Shown here piece after piece: positions 18,356-28,740 of a stretch of 64,000 bases of DNA. Origin of the DNA: Yamagishiella unicocca (lineage: Eukaryota; Chlorophyta; Chlorophyceae; Chlamydomonadales; Volvocaceae); NCBI GenBank assembly GCA_003116995.1, contig BDSL01000139.1:124001-188000 (forward strand), read 5' to 3'. The translations under genes were made by a program, and so were the position numbers. The stretch's first letter is position 1. Every line of letters starts with the position of its first letter. Below the pieces are notes generated by a model that had not been told where the DNA came from, did not search any database, and saw nothing but the letters and a program-made list of their open reading frames with translations.

Positions 18356-19627
18356 TTAAGACCCGTTGACAATCCCGTGCGGGTACGTGTTCTTGCAGAC
18401 GTTGCAGTGCCCGCTATAGCTGAGCAGCTTCCGGTCATTGCCAGAGCTGCACACACGGCAGACGGACTTGCACGTCTTAAAGCACTTGTAATGGTGCTGC
18501 GCATCGAATCCCCTCCCTGCGCACTCAATGCACGTCTTCTTGGCCGTCTGCTGTCCTAGCTTGGGACCTGGCTTTTTCTTCAGGACACCACCCTTCACGG
18601 TTTTGCTGGATAGCAGGCCGCTGGCAGTTGCACTAGCTCTCGAGCGCCCTTGGAATAGCAGTTGCTGGCTTCGCATCATGGGCCCTGGTGTAAGCCCCAC
18701 CATGTTGATATGCGCGCGTTGAGCTCCATTGGGGAGCCCATCAACACGCTGCTGCTGCTGTAACTGCGACGATGCACGCGGCAGTGCTCCTGGCGTCGCC
18801 TGGCTGCTGCGCCCCAGTTCAGGCAACATCAGCCCCTCCATGTTGCCTTGCTGCGCCCATTGATCGCCGCCGAGAGGTGCCGCGGCGTGGCCAACCAGCT
18901 GGGTGGGATGCGCCGCTACCATACCGGCTGCTGACCCCTCGGCCTGCCAGCCAACGCGCTGCTGCTGCTGCCACTGCGACGATGCACGCGGCAGTGCTCC
19001 TGGCGTCGCCTGGCTGCTGGGCCCCAGTCCAGGCAACATCAGCCCCTCCACGTTGCCTTGCTGCGCCCATTGATCGCCGCCGAGAGGTGCCGCGGCGTGG
19101 CCAACCAGCTGGGTGGGATGCGCCGCTACCATACCGGCTGCTGACCCCTCGGCCTGCCAGCCAACGCGCTGCTGCTGCTGCCACTGCGACGATGCACGCG
19201 GCAGTGCTCCTGGCGTCGCCTGGCTGCTGGGCCCCAGTTCAGGCAACATCAGCCCCTCCATGTTGCCTTGCTGCGCCCATTGATCGCCGCCGAGAGGTGC
19301 CGCGGCGTGGCCAACCAGCTGGGTGGGATGCGCCGCTACCATACCGGCTGCTGACCCCTCGGCCTGCCAGCCAACGCGCTGCTGCTGCTGCCACTGCGAC
19401 GATGCACGCGGCAGTGCTCCTGGCGTCGCCTGGCTGCTGGGCCCCAGTCCAGGCAACATCAGCCCCTCCATGTTGCCTTGCTGCGCCCATTGATCGCCGC
19501 CGAGAGGTGCCGCGGCGTGGCCAACCAGTCCCTGGTGCCCCTCTCGCCTCCCTGATGCCCCTCTCACCTCCCTGATGCCCCTCTCACCCCCCTGATGCCC
19601 CCCTCGCCTCCCTGATGCCCCTCTCAC
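18356..19627 (-). CDS. Repeat protein with C-terminal Cys-rich zinc-binding-like domain
   Basis: An open frame of 423 codons; the true start is uncertain because the N-terminal part is only the 20-bp repeat array. The core is four 70-residue repeats (210 bp), each with APLGGDQWAQQGN, LPGLGPSSQATPGALPRASS and QQQQRVGWQAEGS. The C-terminal 70 residues have KKKPGPK followed by about eight Cys and two His (TCIECAGRG, CFKTCKSVCRVC, HCNVCKNTYPHG), suggesting two zinc sites. The basic stretch before it could be a nuclear or DNA-binding signal. The family is not recognised. A Gln/Trp-rich frame upstream at 19701-19895 ends GWQDEGAAARRIPATQLV, similar to the repeat unit, so the gene probably extends upstream through the triplet repeats. 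Confidence 0.5.
   Translation of the reverse strand: MRGASGRRGGHQGGERGIREVRGASGRREGHQGLVGHAAAPLGGDQWAQQGNMEGLMLPGLGPSSQATPGALPRASSQWQQQQRVGWQAEGSAAGMVAAHPTQLVGHAAAPLGGDQWAQQGNMEGLMLPELGPSSQATPGALPRASSQWQQQQRVGWQAEGSAAGMVAAHPTQLVGHAAAPLGGDQWAQQGNVEGLMLPGLGPSSQATPGALPRASSQWQQQQRVGWQAEGSAAGMVAAHPTQLVGHAAAPLGGDQWAQQGNMEGLMLPELGRSSQATPGALPRASSQLQQQQRVDGLPNGAQRAHINMVGLTPGPMMRSQQLLFQGRSRASATASGLLSSKTVKGGVLKKKPGPKLGQQTAKKTCIECAGRGFDAQHHYKCFKTCKSVCRVCSSGNDRKLLSYSGHCNVCKNTYPHGIVNGS
18771..19525. repeat. 210-bp coding tandem repeat, four units
   Basis: The marker GATGCACGCGGCAGTGCTCC is at 18771, 18981, 19191 and 19401, exactly 210 bases apart, with very few differences. This indicates recent duplication or homogenisation. 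Confidence 0.92.
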
Positions 19628-19732
19628 CTCCCTGGTGCCCCTGTCGCCTCCTTGATGCGCTTATCACCTCCCTGGTGCCCCTGTCGCCTCCTTGATGCCC
19701 CTATTGCCTCCCTCTCGCCTCCCTGATGCCCC
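19532..19732. repeat. 20-bp minisatellite, about 10 units
   Basis: Units of the type CTGATGCCCCTCTCACCTCC. Because 20 is not a multiple of three, each copy gained or lost shifts the reading frame of the surrounding minus-strand gene. Confidence 0.85.
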
Positions 19733-19889
19733 TTGCGGCGTTGTTAACCAGCTGGGTGGCTGGGATGCGCCTCGCTGCTGCCCCCTCGTCCTGCCAGCCA
19801 ATGAGCTGGAAGAGCCATTGCAGGCAGAGCGCCATCTCTGAGCCGTACCTCGGAGACATGTTGGTGCCCCAGGAGCCTGGGTACGCCAG

Positions 19890-21090
19890 CTCCAAAGACT
19901 GCTGTTGCCACCGCCGCTGCTGTTGCCACCGCCGCTGCTGTTGCCACCGCCGCTGCTGTTGCCACCGCCGCTGCTGCTGTTGCCGCCGCTGCTGCTGCCG
20001 CCGCTGCTGCCGCCGCCGCTGCTGCCGCCGCTGCTGCCGCCGCTGCTGCCGCCGCTGCTGCCGCCCCTGCTGCCGCCGCTGCAGTTGCCACCGCCGCTGC
20101 AGTTGCCACCGCCGCTGCAGTTGCCACCGCCGCTGCAGTTGCCACCGCCGCTGCAGTTGCCACCGCCGCTACAGTTGCCACCGCCGCTGCAGTTGCCACC
20201 GCCGCTGCTGTTGCCACCGCCGCTGCTGTTGCCGCCGCTGCTGCTGCTGTTGCCGCCGCCGCTGCTGCTGCTTCTGCTGCCGCCGCTGCTGCTTCCACCG
20301 CCACTGCTGCTGCTACCGCCGCTGCAGCTGCTGCCGCCGCTGCTGCTTCCACCGCCGCTGCTGCTTCCACCGCCGCTGCTGCTGCTGTCGCCGCTGCAGT
20401 TACCACCGCCGCGAGCCGACGCCTGGGCCAGCACCCCTGGCGCCGCCTGCGGCAGTGCGACTGCCCTGGGCAGCGGCCTTTTCTTCGGCGGCGCCGGTGA
20501 GCGGGTCTGAGGGCCCGCCGGCATGTACGTCCGACCCGGCCCGCCTGGCGTCGCGGGGCGGGCTCCCGGGCAGCACGACGCGCGTATTGGTGACAGCAGT
20601 TCCCTGTTGCGGTGACGACATCCGGGTGAGGCGGTTCCCATCCGTTGCTCAGCGCATCTACCATGCGGTGGTGACGGCCACCACCGCCGCTATTACCGCC
20701 GCCGCCGCTTCCCCCGCTGCTGTCTCCGGGTCCACTGTTCGACGGCCGCCGCCGCCGTGGCAGTGCGGCGGGTCCTTCAGAGGCGTCGCCATCGCTATCG
20801 CTGATTGGAGCCGTAGCCTGCCGGCGCATGGCAGCCGTCGTTACTGAGGTCAAGCTAAACTGGCTGAGCAGCGTCCGCAACGCCCTCTTCCTCCGCTTAT
20901 TTTCGCAGTCTGCTGGCAGCGGCACTGTTGTTGCCACCGCCGCTGCCGTTGCCACCGCCGCTGCCGTTGCCACCGCTGCTGCTGCTGCCACCGCCGCTGC
21001 TGCCACCGCCGCTGCTGCTGTTGCCGCCGCTGCTTCCACCGCCGCTGCTGCTGCTGCCACCGCCGCTGCTGCTGTCACCGCAGCAGCTTC
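19890..21090. repeat. Long GCC/CTG/TTG-type triplet-repeat tracts
   Basis: Two tracts (about 19895-20405 and 20925-21085) built from 12- to 15-bp units such as TTGCCACCGCCGCTG. In minus-strand frames they give Gly/Ser/Asn, Gln/Arg/Trp or Ala/Val/Thr repeats. The Gln/Arg/Trp frame joins the non-repetitive MELAYPGSWGTNM segment at 19895 and is the likeliest coding frame if any. The spacer 20406-20920 holds mixed-composition sequence without a family match. Confidence 0.75.
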
Positions 21091-22653
21091 CACAGCCGTC
21101 CCGATGGCATCCCGCGCCGATTGGTGCTGCAGCAGCGGCTGTGCGCTGTGCGCATAGGGCTGCCTGTTTCGGGGCTCGGCCCTCCGCTGGTGGCGGACAG
21201 CCATGCAAGCATGGCGCTGCTGCAGCGTGTAAGGGGCACGGAGTCCGAACAAGATATAGGATCCGATGGCACGCCAGACCAGCAGCCCGGGCCGCACAGT
21301 ACCCGCAGCAGCGGCTCACGCGTGCGGCTGCTAGCGCAACGACACATTGGAGGGGCCGCCGCTGGTGATGCTGGCGCCGAGCATCGTGCCAGCACAGCTC
21401 CTGCCACTGTGGACACGTGCAGGGCGGTGGTGGCCAAGGAGGCGGAGCTGGAGCTGCGGCTGCTCAGGCGCTGCGCCAGGAGGTCCACGCCCATGGCGGC
21501 GTCCGCGGCGGGGCCCGCGTCGAGGGTGTATCCAGCTGTGGCGACGGCGGCGGCGGCCACCGCGAGCCGGCAGCAACAGGGCCCGGCGGCCTGTGCTGCT
21601 GTGGGCTGGCACGGCGGGTGAGGCTCATGCAGCTGAGGCCTGCAACCCGTCCAATCCTCTGCGGGTCGTGGCCCTTCCGGTTTTGGCCCTGCCAGTTGTG
21701 GCCCTGCCTGCCAGTTGCGGGCCTGTCAGTTGCTGCTCCGTCGGTTGTTGTGTCGTCAGTTGCGATGCCGCCGTTTGCTCCGCTCGTTGAGCTGCCCCGT
21801 CGGTCGATCCCGCATTTGTGGCCCCGCCATAGCCAGCGCGCACAACCGCACTAACCATTGCAGCTGTCACGGGACGTTGCGACACAAGAATTCCGCAACG
21901 CTCCAGGTTTCATCACAGAACAAGAGCTCATGGTATTGTCGCGACAAATAATTGACCAGTGTAATGTCCCTGCTCTTCGCAAGGGTAGGAGCCTGGCGCC
22001 GCGGCTGCACGTCCCATGATGGCGACGCGCTGGACATGCCACCACAATTACTGGCGGTGAAAGAGTTCAATAAGTTACTACTTATATATGTACGTTTGTT
22101 AAATTTACAACGGCGCAGGCCGCTCATCTTTGCGCAAGGTGTAGCAACATGGTCGGGGGGATAATCAGCGAGCGCAATACTGAAGTAAATTTAAACGCAA
22201 GTCGTTATGTCACCTGCAGGAACTGAATGGAGGTGAGTGCCTATGAAAATTGTGAAAATTACCCTTTCCGTACATATGAAAATTCCCCCTTCCGTACGCC
22301 TAAGCTATGAAAATTCGACCTGAGCCGTGAGCCCTGAGCCGCGAAGTAGACGTAGCGCGAGGAGACCAGGGAATACGGAGGCAGTGCGGGCCGCCAATAG
22401 TTACCGAAACCTGCCGAAATCCCGGTGGATAACTGCTGCACTGGTTGACCCCGTGCGTCGGTGCTTGGCGTTTCGTCGGTTGGTGGTTTTCGCCGTGATG
22501 TCGGTCGGTGTTCGGCCCATGTTCTCTTCTGACGGCTTTTTTCATCTCTATATCTCTTCGGCGAGGCATTTTTGCCTATGAGCTTTGTAACGGTCTGGCC
22601 CATCGGGCCCTCGGGGTTGCACTTTCGCACCTGTACGTGCTCCAGCTCCCTTG
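21091..22653. other. No supported gene; possible 5' part of the repeat-protein locus
   Basis: A minus-strand frame 21075-21560 has mixed composition (SLATTALHVSTVAGAVLARC), but no homology or splice evidence supports it. CTGCCAGTTGTGGCC-type repeats lie at 21665-21760. From 22250 the DNA is AT-richer and contains part of a dispersed inverted repeat at 22293-22317. Confidence 0.35.
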
Positions 22654-22656
22654 TAA

Positions 22657-24286
22657 GGGCCAGTTCACATGTGGTAATTCGGGTTCTCGACAATTCGGGG
22701 CCTTTTCCGAATTGGTGTTCACATGCGTATTTTTGCACAAAATCAACACGGTTTGCGAATTGGTGAACTACATATACTCTATTCTTATAGCTTTTTACAC
22801 TACACAACGTAACAAACATTTTCCTATACGTGGGCAAAAATGTGGCGGCGGACGATGTCACCGGCCATTTGGCTGCTGATCCTCCAGTTTTTGACGCCGC
22901 CGCCAGTAGACTTGCGCCCATTAAATTGAATCTTTATTAAATGTAATGGGCTAAATAAAATGTAATGGCCGGATGCTCGCGGAGCTAGCGCTGTGTGGCA
23001 ACCCATGGGTCGTCAGCACCGTGCCAAAAGACCGGCAGCGGCGCAGGCTTTGGGCAGTTCGTGCTGTGCATACAGCACATGCGCGATGTGGGCAACGGGT
23101 GGGCGAACACAGAGCTGTGGAAGGGCCTTAGCTAGGTGCCCATGCTGCCCGTGCCGCCGCTGGTTGCCCATGCAGGCCCATGCCGCTGGTTGCCCATGCA
23201 GGCCCATGCCGCCGCTGCCCATGCCGCCGCTGCCCATGTGGACGGGCATGACTTGAAGAACGCAGAACCAGCAGCACCTGGCTGCGGAGCCTGCTGCCTA
23301 TTTCTCAATGCCCTGGTTCTTTTAACCCCTCTCTGGCCCCCTGTGGTCGGTGGCCTGGCCACAGCTCGGGATCCTCTTAATGTTGGCGCTGTTGCAGTCA
23401 TTGGTGCGTTGGTATCAATGGTCGAGATAAACCTGTATCGCCATATATTACCACTGCCCCCTCTGCCAGGTCCGCCGCCCCCACTGCTGGGTACGCTGCC
23501 GCCCATGCTTCCTTGTACAGTGCCCCACAGGGCCCCACTGCCAGGTCCGCCACTCCCGCTGTCGCCACCCTTGCTTCCATGTGCAGAGTCCCTCCACTGC
23601 TGGGTCCGCCTCCCCCCTACTGGGTCCGGTGCCGCCACTGACAGATAAACCACTTAGTGCATGCCTCATAACCCCTCGAAGGCTGGGATATGGCGTCTGG
23701 TTGGCAGCTGGAAAGGAAAGACGGTTTTCCCCCTGCGTAGCCTCCGTTCCCGCTGTCTGTTTGCCCTTATCTGGTGATAATACTTCGTCATCCCTCTGAA
23801 TCCCTTCATTAACGGTAAGAGTTGCCATCCTTCACAGCGGTAGCGTTTGTTTTGGCAAAGCTGTGGCAATGCAGGCAATGCTTCCGTTCCAGTGGCACCG
23901 CTGCCCGCGAGCACCAGCCAAAGGACGCCTTTCATATACTTCTGACCTCCTACAACAAGGATATCACCAGGTTCGGCCTTAAAAAGTCAACATCCTACAC
24001 CGTTCGCGTACGCTCGCGGCAAAGCTCGCGCCAAAGCCTCCGTGATAAAGCAGGGTATCCCTAAGGAGGAAATGACTAGAAACAGCGTAAATGTCGACGT
24101 TTTCTATGCGAATTAATGCCAATTTGCGAAGTGGGCGAATACGCCGAATTTGCCAATTTTCCCAATTTTTGCCAATGGGGGGGGGGGGGGGCCCATTCGG
24201 TTCGCGACCAATTCGGACCAATTCGCACCAATTCGCTGGGACGAGCACCGCGAATTCGCCAAATATTACCACATGTGAACTGGCCC
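22657..24286. mobile_element. PIF/Harbinger-like non-autonomous DNA transposon, 1,630 bp
   Basis: Perfect 22-bp terminal inverted repeats begin GGGCCAGTTCACATGTGG (22657-22678 and 24265-24286). They are flanked by direct TAA at 22654-22656 and 24287-24289. A 3-bp TWA target duplication with a GGGCC..-type terminus is characteristic of PIF/Harbinger elements. AATTCG/CGAATT motifs cluster next to both ends, as expected for subterminal transposase-binding sites. No transposase ORF is present; the interior holds GC-rich repeats of CCCATGC.. type and a G14 run. It must be mobilised in trans. Confidence 0.85.
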
Positions 24287-24289
24287 TAA

Positions 24290-25460
24290 TGGCTGCATTC
24301 TCTGTCAAAATTCCAATCTAGATGTGACCTCCGATAATAATTTTTACACTACTTGGGGCTTCCGTTGCTTTCATAGCCCACAGTCGCTTCTACCTGGCCA
24401 AATGCTGCGCCCGTAACGTCTGTTGCTCCTTTGCGCGTAGTTTGACGACCAGTTCCAGACAATAACTCTTATAATGCTACTTACTTGAGCTTACTTGCCA
24501 AACGAGTCAACGTCAAGATGTTGCTAGGCATTGCCGTCGCGGTCATGTGTGAGTTACATGTTAATGCATAAGAAATGGTGTTGCGCTTTGTGGCGCCGGT
24601 ACCAATCCCGTAGGGAATCATGTATCAAAGCCAGCCAGCCGTGCGGGTTTCGTACTAATTTCTACGGTTTCGGCGGAATCTCCCACGCTACGTACGCCCT
24701 TTTATGCAGACGGCGCAGTGGCAGTGGCAGCCAACTTCGGTAAGGGGCCTCCTTTCGTTGTGGGGGTTGGGCACGTCCACGCATTCTAGGGTTGGTGGAC
24801 TGGCGCACATAATGACTGGTGCACATATGTCTTTGAAGGAAGGATGTACACAATAGATGAGCATTGTCACGCATGTGGCACGGATGGAAGGCCCGAAGGC
24901 TGCTGTGGCTGCTTACAGTGTTGTGACGTGACATACGTACTTTCATACGGCACGCGTCCGTGTGGCTATGCCCGTGCGGCGCATGTGCCTCGATCTCCAG
25001 CCATGGCACCGCGCGCAACAAGGCTGACCCACGGCTGGACTGATGACAACATCTCCTACGGATGCGCATACACGTTTTCCTCACGTGTTAGCTTGCGGTA
25101 CGCACGGTCAGGGCAGAGTGACTCTAGCCTACTGAACGAATGGCAATGCAAGTCACACGGTCAACACCAAGCGCTGCCCTAGCATATCTCAGCTCACTAT
25201 CCCCGACCTCCCCCCCTCCGCCCCCTCTTGCTTAGATGGTCGAAAGGACCCGTACATAGAATCTGAATGTGTGCAACACGCGTTGCTAGGCATTGCTCGC
25301 GCCGGCGATTGCAAGCATCCATGCATGCCACCATGCCAGACAGCCCGTGTTGCGCATGCCACTCCATTGCCCTGGCAGTCAACAACAATGCCGTCCGGCA
25401 TCGTCGTACATTTTGCTGGCAGAGCGGGCAAGTCTTGTCACGGGGGCCGCTGCACGCTGC
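24290..25460. other. No gene recognised upstream of transporter exon
   Basis: I found no hydrophobic exon that could supply the missing N-terminal helices of the transporter at 25500-26015. Open frames here lack family features. Confidence 0.35.
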
Positions 25461-26015
25461 CGTCCGGGCGACAAGGAGCAAGCAGCCGGCGGAGTCGACG
25501 TGCCTGACAGACCCGAAGTCAGCAGCCTCACCCCGTTGCCACCGGAAGCAGTTGGTGCGGAGCCTGCGAAAGCTGCGTATGTGGATGGCAGCAAAGGATC
25601 CGACAACGGCCGGAGTCGGCTTTCGGCAACGGAATTGGTGTATAGCATGTCGGTCATTAGCGCCCCGCCCCTTGCAGCCATGTTCCTCCTCACCGGGGAG
25701 GGCACGCGAGCCCCTGTCCTCCTGGCGCGGCTGCACTCCCACCTAGGCTTCTGGGACTTCACAGTTTGGCTGGGTGTCACAGCGGTGACGAATGTGGTGC
25801 TGACCGGCTGCGTCGTCCTCTGCACCCAGCTCAACAGCGCGCTGACGACCACCATTGTGGGTGTGCTGAAAGGAGCGGTGAGCAGTGTGCTTGGGTTCTT
25901 CCTGCTGGGGGGTGTCAAATTCCACGCTCCCAACGTGGCAGGCATTACAATGAATATGGTAGGAGGTGTGTGGTACAGCATCAATAGGTACATACAGCGC
26001 CACGCTGGCGGGTAG
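25460..26015 (+). CDS. Nucleotide-sugar / triose-phosphate-type transporter, C-terminal exon
   Basis: The frame ends at a TAG at 26013-26015. Its last 140 residues carry four hydrophobic helices, with NSALTTTIVGVLKGAVSSV and GGVWYSINRYIQ. This is the end of SLC35D-like and plant nucleotide-sugar transporters of the drug/metabolite superfamily, which exchange nucleotide sugars for nucleotide monophosphates across Golgi or ER membranes. The exon start is unclear; AGCAAGCAG near 25481 is one acceptor candidate. No exons for the first six helices were found upstream, so this may be a gene fragment or have a distant 5' part. A dispersed repeat starts right after the stop. Confidence 0.65.
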
Positions 26016-26160
26016 GAGATGCCTTCGTGGTATCGTTACATAATGTACAAAGAGTGATCGTGATGGTACTACCAGATGGCGGAGATGTGGATGCGCTGTG
26101 TCCTTTCTTAGTACTTGTGTACCGGCATGACGATGTTATTACAATAAAGAGGATAAAAAG
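26016..26160 (+). repeat. Dispersed repeat R2, copy a
   Basis: About 140 bp, roughly 90% identical to 28600-28740 (shared CCTTCGTGGTATCGTTACAT). It starts directly after the transporter stop, so it may be a duplicated 3' UTR. Confidence 0.8.
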
Positions 26161-26548
26161 AAGATTTTACCGTACACAGCGCAGCCACATGCAACCGCCG
26201 CGGTTCCTTGGCATGGCCGCTGCTGTGCGCGCGACCCCTGCATTATTGGGGTAATGATTAAGCGGATTGAACAACACGTGGTGTTGCTTATTTCGAACTG
26301 GTTGTGAGCATGTGATGCACGTGGACCCCAGCAGGATGTGCGATGAATGTTTGACGGCTCCTGCTGCTCCTTATCTGCCTGCCCTTCCCTCGTTTCCACG
26401 AAGGCAGAAGCGTGGATACGAAGGATCAATGTTTCAGCCCGTTACCGCTAGGTGGACATTGTTTCATCGGTCATTCAGTGAGCGCTCTGGATGTGGCAGT
26501 CATCCTGTGAACAGGCGGCCGTTGCCTGGCAGGCCGATTTGCATACAC

Positions 26549-26944
26549 CCGCCCTGATGCATACGGTACGCCAAAACGCACACGCCAAGCGTTGCCGCTT
26601 GCTCGTCAAGCAGCCTAGCCATGAAGCGCTGCGAGACCGTTTTGATGATTGCTTAACCGTCTGTAACGTCCTCTGAGGAAAAACATCGCGTGGCCAGTCG
26701 CAGCGTGCTACGTACCGCACGGAACCCGTACCACCGTTGGCTGGGGATGCAGGCCCAATGAAATGAGCAATGCACACCGAGGCAGGCAGCGTCAATCCAT
26801 CTGATGGCCATGCCGGCATGGACACCTTCGCTTGGAGGAAAGCTAAGCGCGGCCTGCAGGAACTTGCAAGCGGCTGGCACAATGTACCGTTGTCCAGTAG
26901 TGCTAACGATATTTTACGATACTGCATTGAAGGAAGAACCAGCG
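26549..26944 (+). repeat. Dispersed repeat R1, copy a
   Basis: About 395 bp matching 29512-29912 with scattered substitutions and small indels (shared GCGTCAATCCATCTGATGGC). A shorter third copy of its middle is at 29283-29360. It has no conserved ORF. Confidence 0.85.
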
Positions 26945-27130
26945 AATTTTCATAGCTTAGGCGTACGGCAACGAGCAACGGCAGCAACGAGCAACTGTGG
27001 CCTTCTGCCCGCCAGCACTGCTGACGCTCACGTGTGATCTTGGTGAACGCCCAACAAGCACCCATGGACGATATCGAGTTTCCCTAACCCTAATAACGGA
27101 TTAGCGTTGCCCTATGCCTCGCGGTGCAGT

Positions 27131-27210
27131 ATGGAGGCTTCTGATACGAAGTCTGATGCACTCTCGCGGGCACTAATAACTGCTCAAAGAGGAAAACTTC
27201 TTGCGTCCGA
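27131..27210 (+). CDS. Possible N-terminal exon of the PD-(D/E)XK-like gene
   Basis: An ATG at 27131 opens MEASDTKSDALSRALITAQR, of ordinary composition. It is on the same strand, 570 bp before the acceptor of the next exon. The donor is not determined. It is a suggestion only; the rest of 26968-27781 shows no gene. Confidence 0.25.
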
Positions 27211-27781
27211 AGTCGATACCACTTTTCAGTGGGACCTTCCAAGCGCGCCAAAGCATGGCAAGGCCTCCTTGAAACGAGGAACATATGGTGATGCTAATGA
27301 AAAAATGAAAGGCCACGTCTCCAGAGATATTGAAGTGGGCGGGCGTGCCATGCAAAATAGGGCCCTCGGCGTGCGTTCTCTCCCTTTCAGCCTTCACCCG
27401 CAGCAAACCGCTTAACATTTAGCCCGAGCAATAGTTACGAAGGTATACTTAACCCCGTTAACACCTATATCTTAGCCTTTCAAGGCATATGGCAAGCTTT
27501 TGCTATGCTGTACGCCGCTGTGCTGATGGGGACACCACGAACCTGGACGCAGAGGCCTTGCTTAAATAATATGAACAAATTGCTGCAACGGAGCACGTAG
27601 CAGTATGGGGCCTCGCTAACCATTCACCGGAACTTACAGACCTGTTCACGAGGATCAACGGAAGCGGCTGCGAGATGAAAGGTAGGTATTGCACTTTGCT
27701 TTGGATTGTCGAGAACGCGTCGCCAAAACCTGGTACCTGCTGGGTACATGGGCTTGCTTCAAGTAGGGAACGAAAATCTAG

Positions 27782-28408
27782 ACGGCCAACGACCGGTCGG
27801 ATCAACGCCTAACTGAGCTGCGCCGTTACAACGACCTGGCAGAGCGACGTCTAACCACCGTGGAGGCCAAGGAGGACCCTACCGAGCAGCTGCGTCAGGT
27901 GAAGGGCTACCACGACACGGACGACCGGCTAATCGAGGAGGGTGTGGCGCACGCGGTGGCCGAGCTGCTGGAGGACGGGGAGGTCATCATCCCTTTCTGG
28001 TACATTCACCAGAGCACTACGGGCGACTTGGACGGCCTGATCGTAGGCCAGTGGGAGGGGCGCAAGGTCATCGTGCTGGTGGAGGCGAAGCACAACACGG
28101 ACACACAGTGGAGGCAAGCGCAAAAGGAACTCTTCTTGTCACTCGATCACCGAAAGAAATTCAAAATGATGAGCGTGGAGCAGCGGCATTCGGATGAGAT
28201 CGTGCTTGCGGATTGTCAGGCACTGCACGTGGCTGAGTATGGCGAGTGGACCATCATGCTTGCATTCGGTGGTAGCAAGTTCTCAGACGCCGTCGTAGAG
28301 AAGCAGTTTGGCAAGTTTAAGAAGTCGTGGGTCCACATGCTCGCCAGTAGCATGGGGAAGTTCACGACGTGCCTTCCACGGCTGGGCGGAGTGGAGGCAG
28401 GGGCATAG
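27782..28408 (+). CDS. PD-(D/E)XK nuclease-like protein, C-terminal exon
   Basis: The frame opens at 27782, immediately after an acceptor-like AAAATCTAG, and runs 208 codons to a TAG. A coiled N-terminal helix (LTELRRYNDLAERRL) leads into the candidate nuclease core: GDLDGLIVGQWEGRK, then VIVLVEAKHNTD, i.e. Asp, a beta hairpin, then Glu-x-Lys. That spacing is typical of the PD-(D/E)XK fold found in restriction-type and transposon-associated nucleases. No start codon is in this exon, so 5' exons exist or the gene is broken. It sits between the two copies of the R2/R1 repeats. The function is inferred from one motif. Confidence 0.5.
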   Translation, partial: TANDRSDQRLTELRRYNDLAERRLTTVEAKEDPTEQLRQVKGYHDTDDRLIEEGVAHAVAELLEDGEVIIPFWYIHQSTTGDLDGLIVGQWEGRKVIVLVEAKHNTDTQWRQAQKELFLSLDHRKKFKMMSVEQRHSDEIVLADCQALHVAEYGEWTIMLAFGGSKFSDAVVEKQFGKFKKSWVHMLASSMGKFTTCLPRLGGVEAGA

Positions 28409-28599
28409 CAGCCGTGGGCGCATCAGTTTGTGCGTCTTGTCACACCAACGGGGTCAACCAGCGTCCCGTAACTTCACAAACGGACGAAATTCCTGGCGTA
28501 TGCTTGCAGGCATCAGTCTGTGCAATTTTTGGTGCAGTGGGGGTTGGCGTCTCCTAACCTAGCAGACAAATGGGCGGTTTTCCTGACCTAGTCCGGGGA

Positions 28600-28740
28600 G
28601 AGACCTTCGTGGTATCGTTACATAATGTACAAAGAGCGATCGTGATGGTACTACTACTTGGCGGAGATGTGGATGTGCTGTGTCCTTTCTTAGTACTTGT
28701 GTAGGGGCATGACGATGTTATTACAAAAGAGGATTACAAA
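28600..28740 (+). repeat. Dispersed repeat R2, copy b
   Basis: Second copy of the sequence at 26016-26160, in the same orientation, following the PD-(D/E)XK-like gene. Confidence 0.8.

Noticed and set aside
19744..21297. 517-codon minus frame rich in Ala/Val/Thr
   Set aside because: It is one of several open frames through triplet repeats; another frame connects better to non-repetitive sequence, so a poly-Ala protein is not supported.
22259..22921. 220-codon minus frame crossing the left Harbinger TIR
   Set aside because: It runs through the TIR and TSD and has no domain, so it is a chance frame.
27084..27100. CCCTAACCCTAATAACGG as a telomere repeat
   Set aside because: Only two TTAGGG-type units, not the algal TTTTAGGG form; too short to mean anything.
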